NCBI GenBank assembly: GCA_017620135.1 | Contig: JAFZQZ010000081.1 | Location: forward strand, 1 to 64,000 | Direction of reading: 5' to 3' | Origin: Bacillota bacterium | GTDB lineage: Bacteria > Bacillota > Clostridia > Lachnospirales > Bianqueaceae | Length of the DNA: 64,000 nt | Shown: piece after piece, positions 8,907-18,208 of the stretch | How the letters are laid out: each line of letters opens with the position of its first letter | Position numbering within the stretch: the first letter of the stretch is position 1 | Translations under genes and position numbers: made by a program | The notes under the pieces: generated by a model | Seen by the model: only the letters and a program-made list of their open reading frames with translations | Database searches by the model: none | Told to the model about the DNA's origin: nothing

Positions 8907-11348
8907 ATGACTAAGAAAGAACTGAAAGAAAAGATCGAAGGCAAGCTGAAACGCCACTACGGCGTAGAGGTAGATGAAGCGAAGCCTTTGATGATCTATG
9001 ATGCCTGTGCGCAGACGATCCGAGATATCATGATGGACAAATGGGTCGCGACCAAACACACGATCCATAAAAGAAAAGCCAAACAGCTCTGCTATCTGTC
9101 TGTCGAGTTCCTGCTCGGAAGATCTCTTCGCAACAATGTTTTCAGTCTGGGACTGATGAAACAGATGGAAGGCGTTCTGAAGGATTTCGGAACGACTTTT
9201 GAAGATATCTGCAATGTGGAGCAGGACGCCGCGCTGGGCAACGGAGGTCTGGGAAGACTTGCCGCGTGTTATATGGATGCCATGTCCTCACAGGGCCTTC
9301 CTGCGACAGGCTACAGTATCCTGTATGAATACGGTCTTTTCAAACAGCGTATTGTGGAAGGTCAGCAGACCGAGCTTCCGGACAGCTGGCTGGATACCGG
9401 CCGAAGCTGGCTGGTGACAAAAGAAGATGAAGCTGTGGAAGTACGCTTTGGCGGCAGAGTCGAGGAAGAATGGACAGAAGACGGAATGAAAGCCCACCTG
9501 GTGGACTGTGACGTCGTACGCGCCGTTCCGAACGACATGCTGATCCCGGGATACAGGTCCAAGATCGTCAATTCACTGCGTCTGTGGCAGCCGAAGTCGG
9601 TCTATACGATGAATATGACCCTGTTCAACTCCGGTGATTACCTGAAAGCGATGGAGCATGCCGTAACGGCGGAAGTCCTTTCCAAGGTCCTCTATCCGGA
9701 AGACAGCAGCTATGAAGGAAAATCCCTTCGTATCAAACAGCAGTATTTCTTCGTATCCGCCTCCATCCAGTCGATCGTCCAGAAACACATGGAGCACTAC
9801 GGAACATTGTCCTCACTGGCCGATAAGATCGCGATCCAGATCAATGATACGCATCCGGCCATGGTCATTCCGGAACTCATGCGTATCCTGATGGACGATT
9901 ACGGCATGAGCTGGGATGAAGCGTGGGATATCACCACCCATACGGTCGCCTATACGAATCATACCGTTATGGTGGAAGCGCTCGAGAGATGGCCGGAAGA
10001 CCTGATCCAGCGGATTGTACCGAGGATCTATCAGATCATCCTGGAGATCAACCGCCGCTTCTGTGAGCATCTGTGGACGGTATTTCCCGGCGACTGGCAG
10101 AAGATCGCCTACATGTCGATCGTCGGCCGCGGAGAGATCCGCATGGCGCATCTTTCGATCGCCGGCTCCTTCAGTGTCAACGGTGTTTCCGCGCTGCACA
10201 GCCAGATCCTGAAAGATGACTGCTTCCATGATTTCTATCTGGATACACCGGAAAAATTCACGAATGTCACCAACGGCATCACCTATCGCCGCTGGCTTGG
10301 ACAGGGCAACCCCGGTCTGACTCAGCTGATCACCGATTCGATCGGAAACGGATTTATGAAAGATCCGTACGAACTGGAGAAGCTGAAAGCATTCGCGGAT
10401 GATGCGGAATTCCTGAAGAAATTCGGGCAGATCAAGCGGGAAAACAAGATCCGTCTCGCGAAGTATATCGAGAAGGAAAACGGGATCATCCTCGATCCGG
10501 ATTCGATTTTCGACGTACAGGCAAAACGTCTGCACGAGTATAAGCGTCAGCTGCTGAATGTACTGCATATCCTTCGTCAGTACTATGAGATCAAGGACAA
10601 TCCTTCGATGGATGTCGTTCCGAAGACATACCTCTTCGGCGCGAAGGCAGCGCCCGGATACAGCCGCGCGAAAGAGATCATTCGTCTGATCCATGCGGTC
10701 GCCGATATGGTGAACAATGATCCGGATGTGGCCGGCCGCATCAAGGTCGTATTTATCCAGGATTATAAGGTGACAGTGGCAGAGATCCTGATGCCCGCCG
10801 CGGAACTTTCCGAACAGATCTCCACCGCAGGCCGCGAGGCTTCCGGTACCGGCAACATGAAGTTCATGCTGAACGGCGCGATCACGATTGGTACCTATGA
10901 CGGCGCGAATATCGAGATCTTCGAACGTGTCGGAGCGGATAACTTCTTCCTGTTCGGTATGAAGACGGAAGAAGTGAATAATCTGATCCGCCGCGGCTAC
11001 GACGCGATGCAGTTCTATACGAACAATAGCTGGATCAACCGTGTCGTGAGCGCGATCCAGCACGGCGTCGGACGACCCGGTCATGAAGTCGCATTCCCCG
11101 GGATCGCGAATTCGCTCCTGTTCAACAATACCGGAAATATCGCCGATCCGTATCTGGTCCTGGCTGATTTTGAAGATTACTGCCGCGCGCAGAATGAAGC
11201 GTCGAAAGTATATCTGGATCAGCTGGCATGGAACCGCAAAGCGCTCATCAATACAGCGATGTCCGGTGACTTTGCCGCGGATCGTTCTGTCCTGGAGTAT
11301 GACAGGGATATCTGGCATCTGACACATCTGAACAGTCTATCAAAATAA
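8907..11348 (+). CDS. glgP: Glycogen/starch phosphorylase GlgP (GT35)
   Basis: GlgP releases glucose-1-phosphate from alpha-1,4-glucan chains using phosphate and pyridoxal phosphate. The 813-residue protein shows NGGLGRLAACYMDAM near the N-terminal domain, the active-site stretch AKRLHEYKRQLLN and the cofactor motif EASGTGNMKF, with Lys652 as the expected Schiff-base lysine. TAGGGGAAAG lies upstream of ATG 8907. With glgB, C, D and A it makes the operon both synthetic and degradative. An unknown acidic protein follows after 17 bases. Confidence 0.97.
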   Translation: MTKKELKEKIEGKLKRHYGVEVDEAKPLMIYDACAQTIRDIMMDKWVATKHTIHKRKAKQLCYLSVEFLLGRSLRNNVFSLGLMKQMEGVLKDFGTTFEDICNVEQDAALGNGGLGRLAACYMDAMSSQGLPATGYSILYEYGLFKQRIVEGQQTELPDSWLDTGRSWLVTKEDEAVEVRFGGRVEEEWTEDGMKAHLVDCDVVRAVPNDMLIPGYRSKIVNSLRLWQPKSVYTMNMTLFNSGDYLKAMEHAVTAEVLSKVLYPEDSSYEGKSLRIKQQYFFVSASIQSIVQKHMEHYGTLSSLADKIAIQINDTHPAMVIPELMRILMDDYGMSWDEAWDITTHTVAYTNHTVMVEALERWPEDLIQRIVPRIYQIILEINRRFCEHLWTVFPGDWQKIAYMSIVGRGEIRMAHLSIAGSFSVNGVSALHSQILKDDCFHDFYLDTPEKFTNVTNGITYRRWLGQGNPGLTQLITDSIGNGFMKDPYELEKLKAFADDAEFLKKFGQIKRENKIRLAKYIEKENGIILDPDSIFDVQAKRLHEYKRQLLNVLHILRQYYEIKDNPSMDVVPKTYLFGAKAAPGYSRAKEIIRLIHAVADMVNNDPDVAGRIKVVFIQDYKVTVAEILMPAAELSEQISTAGREASGTGNMKFMLNGAITIGTYDGANIEIFERVGADNFFLFGMKTEEVNNLIRRGYDAMQFYTNNSWINRVVSAIQHGVGRPGHEVAFPGIANSLLFNNTGNIADPYLVLADFEDYCRAQNEASKVYLDQLAWNRKALINTAMSGDFAADRSVLEYDRDIWHLTHLNSLSK

Positions 11349-11365
11349 AGAACCAACAAGATAAA

Positions 11366-12541
11366 ATGACAGAAAAAATCAAAGAACTTTTGATCCGTGG
11401 GATCGATGCAGAGAAGCTCATGAATGAGCTTTCTCTGCATTTTGCTGAAGAACTGGAAGGACCGCTGGAAGCGTCGCCCGTACTGAAAGAATTCATGGAA
11501 CGCTGCAGCGATCTGAGAGGATTCTTTGCTGCGCAGGATGAGGATCTTTCCGCAGATGAGCTGGACCTTCTGGGCGATCTGAATGAGGATATCGACTACG
11601 AGCTGATGTACCAGTTCGATCTCGTGGAGGACGCGGTCAAGGAAGATCTGATCCATGGAAAGCTATCTTCCGATATCCGGAAGGATATGAGAAAAGGCGG
11701 GATCGTACCGCTTCATCCGGGAGAACCGTTTACGGAAGATGAGATCGAAGAGTACTACGTAGAAGCCTTTCGTGACTTCGATGCTGTCAGGATCCGGATC
11801 TATGAAGGGATCCTGGACCTGTCTCCGGCAGAATTCCTGCAGAAGGGAAAAGATGCCAGAGAAGCGTTCAGAAAATCCCGCGGACTTTCGATGGACGAAC
11901 AGGATTTCAACCGGTATTATCTGGACACGTTCGATCAGGAAAGACTGCAGCAGGTATTTGCCCGCAAGATCTATGATTCCATTCATTTCCACAGCCGCTA
12001 TGTACTGGAGTCATTCGATGAAGATGACGAAGAAAGCGCTTCTTCCGGCCCGGTCTGGCAGGATGAGGAAGACGAGACAGATCTTCCGGGCCAGGCTCCG
12101 GAGGAAGACGGTGTGCTGGTAGCTGCCGGTGATCTTCATCCCGAGGACTTTACCTTCGTATATGAGCTGTTGTCAGAGTACAACGGTCACCGTATCCTTC
12201 CTTCGGACGATCCGCTTACCGAACAGGCGTACTGGGAGACCTACGCGGATGAATTCGCACAGGTCCTCGGAGAATATATGATCATGCATCTCGAAGAGAC
12301 GATCGAGTACTTCGATACGAAGCGTCCGGCTGATTACGGTACGCTTTCCAGGCTTTACGGATGGTCCCGGGAGTCCAGGAAAAATCCGGAAATCATTCTT
12401 TCTTCCTGCGAGAAGATCAGCTTTTTCCTGTCCGACCTGCAGGAACGGCTGTGGGGGGATTTTCTGGAAGAAGAACTGATGCCGCTGTACCTTCAGGGAC
12501 AGGAGATCGCCTCCGGCGCGGGCGCCAGTCCCGAGGCTTGA
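11366..12541 (+). CDS. Acidic protein of unknown function, last gene of the glycogen operon
   Basis: I do not recognise this 391-residue protein. It has no signal peptide, no obvious transmembrane segment and no motif I can name. It is strongly acidic and looks mainly helical, in two parts joined by an Asp/Glu-rich, low-complexity linker at about residues 214-250 (SFDEDDEE, QDEEDETD). The C-terminal part is rich in aromatic residues (YWETYADEFAQ, SRLYGWSRES). Codon use resembles its neighbours, which supports a real gene. It starts 17 bases after glgP, and no promoter or terminator separates them, so it is probably co-transcribed with the glg genes. The Shine-Dalgarno site is weak. A role in glycogen metabolism is only inferred from position. 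Confidence 0.75.
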   Translation: MTEKIKELLIRGIDAEKLMNELSLHFAEELEGPLEASPVLKEFMERCSDLRGFFAAQDEDLSADELDLLGDLNEDIDYELMYQFDLVEDAVKEDLIHGKLSSDIRKDMRKGGIVPLHPGEPFTEDEIEEYYVEAFRDFDAVRIRIYEGILDLSPAEFLQKGKDAREAFRKSRGLSMDEQDFNRYYLDTFDQERLQQVFARKIYDSIHFHSRYVLESFDEDDEESASSGPVWQDEEDETDLPGQAPEEDGVLVAAGDLHPEDFTFVYELLSEYNGHRILPSDDPLTEQAYWETYADEFAQVLGEYMIMHLEETIEYFDTKRPADYGTLSRLYGWSRESRKNPEIILSSCEKISFFLSDLQERLWGDFLEEELMPLYLQGQEIASGAGASPEA

Positions 12542-12566
12542 TTTTTCAGCAGAAACCTGCTATAAT
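12538..12566 (+). promoter_or_regulatory. Sigma-A promoter for the peptide ABC transporter operon
   Basis: TTGATT (12538-12543) and a perfect TATAAT (12561-12566) are separated by 17 bases. The -35 box overlaps the stop codon of the preceding gene. The spacer contains a perfect 5-base inverted repeat, AGCAG (12548-12552) and CTGCT (12557-12561), with a 4-base centre that could be an operator; no T-run follows, so it is not a terminator. Confidence 0.75.
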
Positions 12567-12612
12567 GTTTTAGACAATTTCATATGAGAGAGCGAGAATC
12601 GAGGTATTCCAA

Positions 12613-14169
12613 GTGAAAAGATCATTAGCTATTCTTTTGGCATTTGGGCTCATTCTTTCCGCTGTACTGACCGGATGTGCGTCAGACGGCAAGAAAGAAG
12701 AGACCGGAGAGGACGCTCCGAAACACACGGAAACAGAGCCTTCGTACGGCGGACATCTTGTCTACGGTATGACACAGGATCTGGTAAGTCTTGACCCTCA
12801 CGAAAGTACAGACGCAGGAACGAGAAGTGTGGTTTTCAATATCTATGAAGGACTGGTAAAGCCTTCCTCCAGCGGTGACCTGATCGCGGCGGTGGCCGAA
12901 GATTATCAGATCGATCAGGCGGGAACGGAATATGTCTTTACGCTGAGAGAAGGCATAAAATTCCAGAACGGTCAGGAAGTGACCCTGAAAGATATTGAAT
13001 ATTCCTTCAATCGTTATGCGGAGTTTTCGGGAGAAAACTCCGCTTTTGTTAAGTCTGTCAAAGAATTGTCCTTCCCGGACGAGAAGACGGTCAGGATCAC
13101 CCTTACCAATCCGGATTCGGAGTTTCTGTCCGAACTGACGTTCGCGATCATCCCGGACGGGAACGATCCGAATGAGAACCCCATCGGTACCGGGCCTTAT
13201 ATGGTCACGGAGTATAAAGCCGGACAGTATCTGGATCTTTCCAAAAACCAGTATTACTGGGTCGAGAAAGAACCTTATCTGGATACGGTACGCTTCAAGT
13301 TCATCTCGGATGTCAATACCGCGTTTACGGAACTCCAGGCCGGTACGATCGATGTACTGAACTATCTGACGACCGCGCAGGTCGAAGCGCTGAAGAAAAG
13401 CGCGGGAGATGAGTTCCGGATCGTGGAAGGCAACATGAACCTGGTCCATGCCATGTATTTGAACAATCAGGCAGGACCGCTCAGCGACGTACGCGTCCGT
13501 CAGGCGCTCTGTTACGCGGTCGACCGGGATGCCATCAACAGTTTCCTTTTCGCGGGAAAGAGCATCATCATAGGTTCCCATATGACGCCGCAGCTTCCGA
13601 CCTGGTATGAACCGGCCGCAGCTTCCGTCTATACCTACGACGTGCAGAAAGCGAAGGATCTGCTCGAGCAGGCAGGATACAAGGACGGATTCGATCTGAC
13701 GATCACAGTTCCGAGCGCCTATTCACAGCACGTGGATACCGCGCAGATCATCGCGGATCAGCTGTCTCTGGTAGGCATCAGGGTAACGATCAAACAGGTA
13801 GAGTGGACCGTCTGGCTTTCCGACGTCTACAAAGGCCGGGATTATGAAGCGACGGTCATCGGGTTTGACGGAAAGCTCAATCCCAGCGACTGGATGGCAA
13901 AGTACGGTACCGACGCGCCTAAAAACATGATGAATTACTCGAACGCCGAGTACGATGAACTGCTGGAGAAGGCACTGAAAGCAGTCGATACGGAAGAAAA
14001 GGCGTCCTATTACAAACAGATGCAGATGAATCTGGCGGAGAATGCCGCTTCTGTCTACATCGAGGATCCGGCGGACTTTGTCGCGATGAACAGTCAGTTC
14101 GACGGATATGTGTTTTATCCCACTACCGCATGGGATGTGTCGAAGATCTATCAGATCAGTGGTAAATAG
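12613..14169 (+). CDS. Peptide-type ABC transporter substrate-binding lipoprotein (SBP_bac_5)
   Basis: This is the extracytoplasmic receptor of a dipeptide/oligopeptide-type importer (518 residues). It opens with a lipoprotein signal: Lys/Arg, a hydrophobic stretch and lipobox LTGC, making Cys22 the lipidated residue. The family signature for solute-binding family 5 follows: DLVSLDPHESTDAGTRSVVF and later YSFNRYAEF. The start is GTG 12613 with GAGG at 12600-12603. The next three genes encode the permeases and the ATPase. Substrate (peptide, nickel or sugar-like ligand) cannot be told from sequence alone; peptides are the commonest case. Confidence 0.92.
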   Translation: MKRSLAILLAFGLILSAVLTGCASDGKKEETGEDAPKHTETEPSYGGHLVYGMTQDLVSLDPHESTDAGTRSVVFNIYEGLVKPSSSGDLIAAVAEDYQIDQAGTEYVFTLREGIKFQNGQEVTLKDIEYSFNRYAEFSGENSAFVKSVKELSFPDEKTVRITLTNPDSEFLSELTFAIIPDGNDPNENPIGTGPYMVTEYKAGQYLDLSKNQYYWVEKEPYLDTVRFKFISDVNTAFTELQAGTIDVLNYLTTAQVEALKKSAGDEFRIVEGNMNLVHAMYLNNQAGPLSDVRVRQALCYAVDRDAINSFLFAGKSIIIGSHMTPQLPTWYEPAAASVYTYDVQKAKDLLEQAGYKDGFDLTITVPSAYSQHVDTAQIIADQLSLVGIRVTIKQVEWTVWLSDVYKGRDYEATVIGFDGKLNPSDWMAKYGTDAPKNMMNYSNAEYDELLEKALKAVDTEEKASYYKQMQMNLAENAASVYIEDPADFVAMNSQFDGYVFYPTTAWDVSKIYQISGK

Positions 14170-14189
14170 AAGGAAAGGAGGTGGCCGGT

Positions 14190-15119
14190 ATGCAGGCAAT
14201 TGTCAAAAAATTATTCTCTCTCATCCTGACGGTACTGGTCATTTCTTTTCTGACTTTTATTATCTTTTCGATCATTCCCGGCAACGCGGCACTGGCAAAG
14301 CTGGGAGTAGACGCTTCGCCGGAGCAGATCGCGGCAATGGAAGAAAAACTGCAGCTGAATGACCCGGTCATCATACGGTACGGAAGGTGGCTCTTTGGTG
14401 CGCTTCGGGGCGATTTCGGCGAGTCACTGCAGTATTCGGGCGTGACGGTAGGGGAGCTTCTGGGAAGCCGTCTGCCGGTGACGATGGTACTTGCGGGGAT
14501 CTCCTTTTTATTGATCGTCCTGCTGTCGGTCCCTGTCGCGCTTTTCTGTGTGAAGTTCAGGGACAGATTGCCGGACAGGATCCTGACAGTCCTTGGACAG
14601 GTAATGATGGCGGTTCCGGCTTTCTTTCTGGGCATCCTCATCACCTATATCTTTGGTTTACTGCTGCGCGCCTTCCGGCCCGGCGCCTATGAAGGGCTGT
14701 CGCTTAGATATCTGTTCTTCCCGGCGCTCTCGATCGCGATCCCGAAGATCGCGATGACGGTCCGGTTTCTCAAAAGCTCTGTAAGAGGTGAACTTTCGCA
14801 GGATTATGTCCGGACAGCCAGAGCGCATGGCGCCAGTGAGGATCAGGTACTGAAAAACCATGTGCTGAGGAACGCGCTGATCCCTGTGATCACCTTTCTC
14901 GCACTGGTCATCGGTGAGATCCTGGCAGGCAGTATCGTCGCGGAACAGGTATTCAGTGTTCCCGGACTGGGAAGGCTGCTGATCACATCGATCTCTGCCA
15001 GGGATTATCCGGTCGTCCAGGCGATCGTCATGTATATCACCACGGTGGTCGTCTCGCTGGATTTTCTGGTCGATCTTCTGTACCGGCTGGTGGATCCCAG
15101 GCTGAGGAGGGGAGGCTGA
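14190..15119 (+). CDS. ABC transporter permease, DppB/OppB type
   Basis: This is the first membrane subunit of the peptide-type importer (309 residues), with a first transmembrane helix at about residues 7-28, five further hydrophobic segments and the EAA-loop region typical of the family (DYVRTARAHGASEDQVLKNH). I chose ATG 14190 because AAGGAGG just upstream is optimally placed; a GTG at 14181 overlaps that site. It follows the receptor gene by 20 bases, and the second permease starts one base after its stop, giving tight coupling. Confidence 0.93.
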   Translation: MQAIVKKLFSLILTVLVISFLTFIIFSIIPGNAALAKLGVDASPEQIAAMEEKLQLNDPVIIRYGRWLFGALRGDFGESLQYSGVTVGELLGSRLPVTMVLAGISFLLIVLLSVPVALFCVKFRDRLPDRILTVLGQVMMAVPAFFLGILITYIFGLLLRAFRPGAYEGLSLRYLFFPALSIAIPKIAMTVRFLKSSVRGELSQDYVRTARAHGASEDQVLKNHVLRNALIPVITFLALVIGEILAGSIVAEQVFSVPGLGRLLITSISARDYPVVQAIVMYITTVVVSLDFLVDLLYRLVDPRLRRGG

Positions 15120-15120
15120 G

Positions 15121-15957
15121 ATGAAGAAAAGCTGGACTTTCGCCCGTATACGGGAATTCCTTCGGCTCAACCCCAAGATTCTGATCGGGCTGATCCTGGT
15201 ATCCTTTTTCGCGGTCATGTCTCTGATCGGTCAGTTCTGGACTCCCTATATCGTCACAAGGATGGACGCCTCCAGTGTTTCCGAGGCGCCGTCGCTCCTT
15301 CACTGGATGGGTACGGATAATTTCGGGCGGGATGTTCTTTCCCGTGTCATGAACGGAAGCGGCATCACGATCCTCGTCGCACTGATCACGGTACTGATCG
15401 GCGGGATCATAGGGACGATGATCGGCGCGCTGACCGGTTATTTCGGCGGGATCGTCGATGAGATCATCATGCGGCTCAATGACATTCTGCTGTCCTTTCC
15501 CAGCGTACTTCTGGCACTTTTGCTGATCAGTTTTCTGGGTCCGGGCACCATCAATGTCGTTCTGGCGCTGGGGATCCTTTTTATCCCGAGTTTCGCGCGT
15601 ATGGTACGGAGCGAAGTCATCCGGTACCGGGACCGGGATTTTGTCCGCAACGCCCGGCTGCAGGGGATCAGACCGCTGCGCATCATTCTGATACATATCC
15701 TGCCGAATGCCAGGATCAGTATCCTGACAGCGGCAGCGATCGGTTTCAACAACGCGGTGCTGGCAGAGGCCAGTATGAGTTATCTGGGACTGGGCGTACA
15801 GCCACCCACCCCGTCACTGGGACGGATGCTCTTCGAGGCACAGAGTTTTCTGCTCAATTGCCCGTGGTACGCGATCTTTCCGGGTATCACCATTATTCTG
15901 ATGATCCTGGGCGCGGCGCTTCTGTCTGAAGGGTTTAAGGAAGTGAGCGGGGCATGA
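15121..15957 (+). CDS. ABC transporter permease, DppC/OppC type
   Basis: This is the second membrane subunit of the importer (278 residues). The N-terminal helix precedes the family motif HWMGTDNFGRDVLSRVMNGS, diagnostic for DppC/OppC proteins, and an EAA-loop (DFVRNARLQGIRPLRIILIH) that should dock on the ATPase. GGGGAGG precedes ATG 15121. Its last codons overlap the start of the ATPase gene as ATGA, so translation of the two is likely coupled. Confidence 0.94.
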   Translation: MKKSWTFARIREFLRLNPKILIGLILVSFFAVMSLIGQFWTPYIVTRMDASSVSEAPSLLHWMGTDNFGRDVLSRVMNGSGITILVALITVLIGGIIGTMIGALTGYFGGIVDEIIMRLNDILLSFPSVLLALLLISFLGPGTINVVLALGILFIPSFARMVRSEVIRYRDRDFVRNARLQGIRPLRIILIHILPNARISILTAAAIGFNNAVLAEASMSYLGLGVQPPTPSLGRMLFEAQSFLLNCPWYAIFPGITIILMILGAALLSEGFKEVSGA

Positions 15958-17561
15958 GTATGGATGAATTATTAAGAGTCAGTCATCTGAACGTGTCTTT
16001 TCCGGATGATGATCCGTATGACGGGATCGAAGAGAGGGACACGGTGGTCCGGGAACTTTCTTTCACGATGAAACCGGGTGACATTCTGGGCGTCGTCGGT
16101 GAATCCGGCTCCGGAAAATCCATGACAGCCCTTTCTGTCATACGTCTTTTGAAAAAATCAGCCCGTGTCGATTCCGGGCAGATCCTCTTCCAGGGGAAAG
16201 ACCTGCTGAGCCTTTCCGAAGAAGAATTATGCGATCTTCGGGGCCTGGGGATCTCCATGATCTTCCAGGAGCCTATGACTTCTCTCAATCCGGTACTTCG
16301 GATCGAATCCCAGGTCTCGGAGGCACTGAGGCTCCATCCGGGGAAAGAGCCTCTGAGCACGGAAGAGATCCATCAGAAAGTACGGAAGGTACTGGAAGAC
16401 GTCGGTCTTCCGGATCCGGAAGGCGTATGCCGGATGTATCCGCATGAGCTTTCCGGCGGTATGAGACAGAGAGTGATGATCGCGGCCGCGCTGATCACGG
16501 ATCCTTCTTTGCTGATCGCGGATGAGCCGACGACCGCGCTGGATGTTCTGATCCAGGAACAGATACTGGATCTTCTGAAAGAGATCCATGAGCGGACCGG
16601 GGTCGCCATTTTGTTTATCTCCCATGATCTGCATGTCATCCGGCGTCTCTGCGACAGAGTGCTGGTGATGTATCAGGGACAGATCGTGGAAGAAGGAGAA
16701 ACGAAAGAGGTACTGGATCATCCTCAGCACGAATATACGAAAACACTGGTAGCGAGGATCCCCAGGGTAGCGACTGTTCCGGGAGATACGCCGGTACTGG
16801 AGATGGAGGATGTAACGATCTATTATCCGCCCCGCGGAGCCTCTTCCGGCCTTTTCCGTAAGGTCAAAGTGGAGCCCTATGTGTACGGTGCCAGCCTGAA
16901 ACTCTATCAGAATGAGATCCTGGGTATCGTCGGAGGATCGGGCAGCGGAAAGTCTACGATCGGAAAAGTCCTGACCGGCCTGCACGGGATCTATGACGGG
17001 ACGATCCGGCTGTTCGGTCAGCCTCTGGAGAAGGTCCTGGCCGGGAATGAGAGGCCGCAGATGATCTTCCAGGATCCGTACAGCGCGCTCAATCCTTCGC
17101 ATACGATCGGATGGACACTGATGGAAACGCTCCGGAGCAAAGGGACCCGTTCCAGAGAAAAGCAGCAGGAAATGGCGCTTCAGATGCTGGAGGAAGTCGG
17201 ACTTTCGGAGGCGATCTTCCACCGGTATCCGAGAGATCTTTCCGGCGGCCAGCGCCAGCGGTGCTGCATCGGACAGGCGCTTTTATACGATCCGAAGATC
17301 CTGATCGCGGACGAACCTGTTTCCGCGCTGGACGTGACGGTCTCCTCACAGGTACTGGAACTGCTTCTGAAGCTGCAGAAACAGCGGCATATGTCGATGA
17401 TCTTCGTGTCGCATGACATGAATATCGTCCGGCTGATCTGCCACCGGGTGATCGTGCTCGATCACGGAAGGATCGTGGAAGAAGGGCCGTCGGAGGAGAT
17501 CTTTGCGCATCCTTCGCACGCCTATACGAAAAAGCTGATCGAGGCAGCCATGCTGGAGTAA
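15954..17561 (+). CDS. Fused double ATPase of the peptide-type ABC transporter (DppD-DppF fusion)
   Basis: Both nucleotide-binding domains of the importer are in one 535-residue chain. Domain 1 has Walker A GESGSGKS (49-56), signature LSGGMRQR and Walker B LLIADEPTTALD. Domain 2 has Walker A GGSGSGKS (327-334), signature LSGGQRQR and Walker B ILIADEPVSALD. Each domain carries the C-terminal oligopeptide-transporter extension (HPQHEYTKTL and HPSHAYTKKL). Most Dpp/Opp systems encode these as two proteins; fused forms such as YejF are known. Start ATG 15954 overlaps the preceding stop by four bases. The gene ends the operon; no convincing terminator follows. Confidence 0.95.
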   Translation: MSMDELLRVSHLNVSFPDDDPYDGIEERDTVVRELSFTMKPGDILGVVGESGSGKSMTALSVIRLLKKSARVDSGQILFQGKDLLSLSEEELCDLRGLGISMIFQEPMTSLNPVLRIESQVSEALRLHPGKEPLSTEEIHQKVRKVLEDVGLPDPEGVCRMYPHELSGGMRQRVMIAAALITDPSLLIADEPTTALDVLIQEQILDLLKEIHERTGVAILFISHDLHVIRRLCDRVLVMYQGQIVEEGETKEVLDHPQHEYTKTLVARIPRVATVPGDTPVLEMEDVTIYYPPRGASSGLFRKVKVEPYVYGASLKLYQNEILGIVGGSGSGKSTIGKVLTGLHGIYDGTIRLFGQPLEKVLAGNERPQMIFQDPYSALNPSHTIGWTLMETLRSKGTRSREKQQEMALQMLEEVGLSEAIFHRYPRDLSGGQRQRCCIGQALLYDPKILIADEPVSALDVTVSSQVLELLLKLQKQRHMSMIFVSHDMNIVRLICHRVIVLDHGRIVEEGPSEEIFAHPSHAYTKKLIEAAMLE

Positions 17562-17585
17562 GCGGTCATGTCACCGCGAAATCAC

Positions 17586-17614
17586 TTGGCTTTCTTGACA
17601 GACTGTGATATAAT
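17586..17614 (+). promoter_or_regulatory. Sigma-A promoter for the membrane protein-Clp unfoldase pair
   Basis: TTGGCT (17586-17591) and TATAAT (17609-17614) are 17 bases apart, with an extended -10 TGA directly before TATAAT. A short inverted repeat GCGGT/ACCGC (17562-17577) sits just upstream of the -35. I see no CtsR-type direct repeat. Confidence 0.7.
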
Positions 17615-17647
17615 GGTTTCACTTATTTTGATTTTTGGGAGGAGTAT

Positions 17648-18202
17648 ATGAAAAAGAAAGGAAGGGTTTTCAGGATCATTCTGAATATTCTGATCGGTCT
17701 TCTGGGAGCGGCGTTTATCGTAGCGGCGTTCCTCTATGGCGATTGGGTTTTCGATCATATGAAAACGCCGTCGCTCGTCAGCGACGCCGAAATGCCGCAG
17801 CAGTTCCTTTTCAGCGCTACCTCCTGGTGGGAAGACGATGAATTTCCGAGCCGCACGATCCTTGAGGAACCTTTGTGGCTGACTTCTGTCGAGGAGGCCG
17901 GCGCGCAGTTCTCTTCTTATCTGGAGACGCTTCCGGAAACGAAGAAAGAAGAACTGACAAACCAGGTCGAGTATCTGAGATCTCCCGAGGTCCAGAAGAA
18001 ACTGAAGAACCGTGTCCATAATTCTGACAGAACGCTTACGATCACAGAGTTCCGGTCCATGACGCCGGCGATCGATCCGGATGGAAAACTTGTGATGATC
18101 TATTCGGTAACGATCACTAAGACTACCTACGACGACGATGATAATGAGATCGTGACCAAACAGAATTTCGAGATATACGGTCGTCTTCCGGAGGAAGAAT
18201 AA
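17648..18202 (+). CDS. Membrane-anchored protein of unknown function upstream of a Clp unfoldase
   Basis: I do not recognise this 184-residue protein. A short positively charged N-terminus (MKKKGR) is followed by one hydrophobic helix at about residues 8-30, predicting a type II single-pass anchor with about 150 residues outside the cytoplasm. The outer part is polar, with a tandem Asp stretch (YDDDDNE) and no cysteine. GGAGGA lies just upstream of ATG 17648. Its own promoter is seen, and the Clp gene starts six bases after its stop with the Clp ribosome site inside this gene, so the pair is one transcription unit. Function unknown. Confidence 0.8.
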   Translation: MKKKGRVFRIILNILIGLLGAAFIVAAFLYGDWVFDHMKTPSLVSDAEMPQQFLFSATSWWEDDEFPSRTILEEPLWLTSVEEAGAQFSSYLETLPETKKEELTNQVEYLRSPEVQKKLKNRVHNSDRTLTITEFRSMTPAIDPDGKLVMIYSVTITKTTYDDDDNEIVTKQNFEIYGRLPEEE

Positions 18203-18208
18203 ACAGCA

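Noticed and set aside
17562-17577. Hairpin GCGGT/ACCGC after the fused ATPase gene as terminator
   Set aside because: Only five pairs and no T-run follows; kept as a possible operator only.
17595-17614. TTGACA with TATAAT as the Clp-pair promoter
   Set aside because: Spacing is only eight bases; TTGGCT at 17586-17591 gives the correct 17.
17562-17647. CtsR operator before the Clp pair
   Set aside because: No GGTCAAA-type direct repeat is present.
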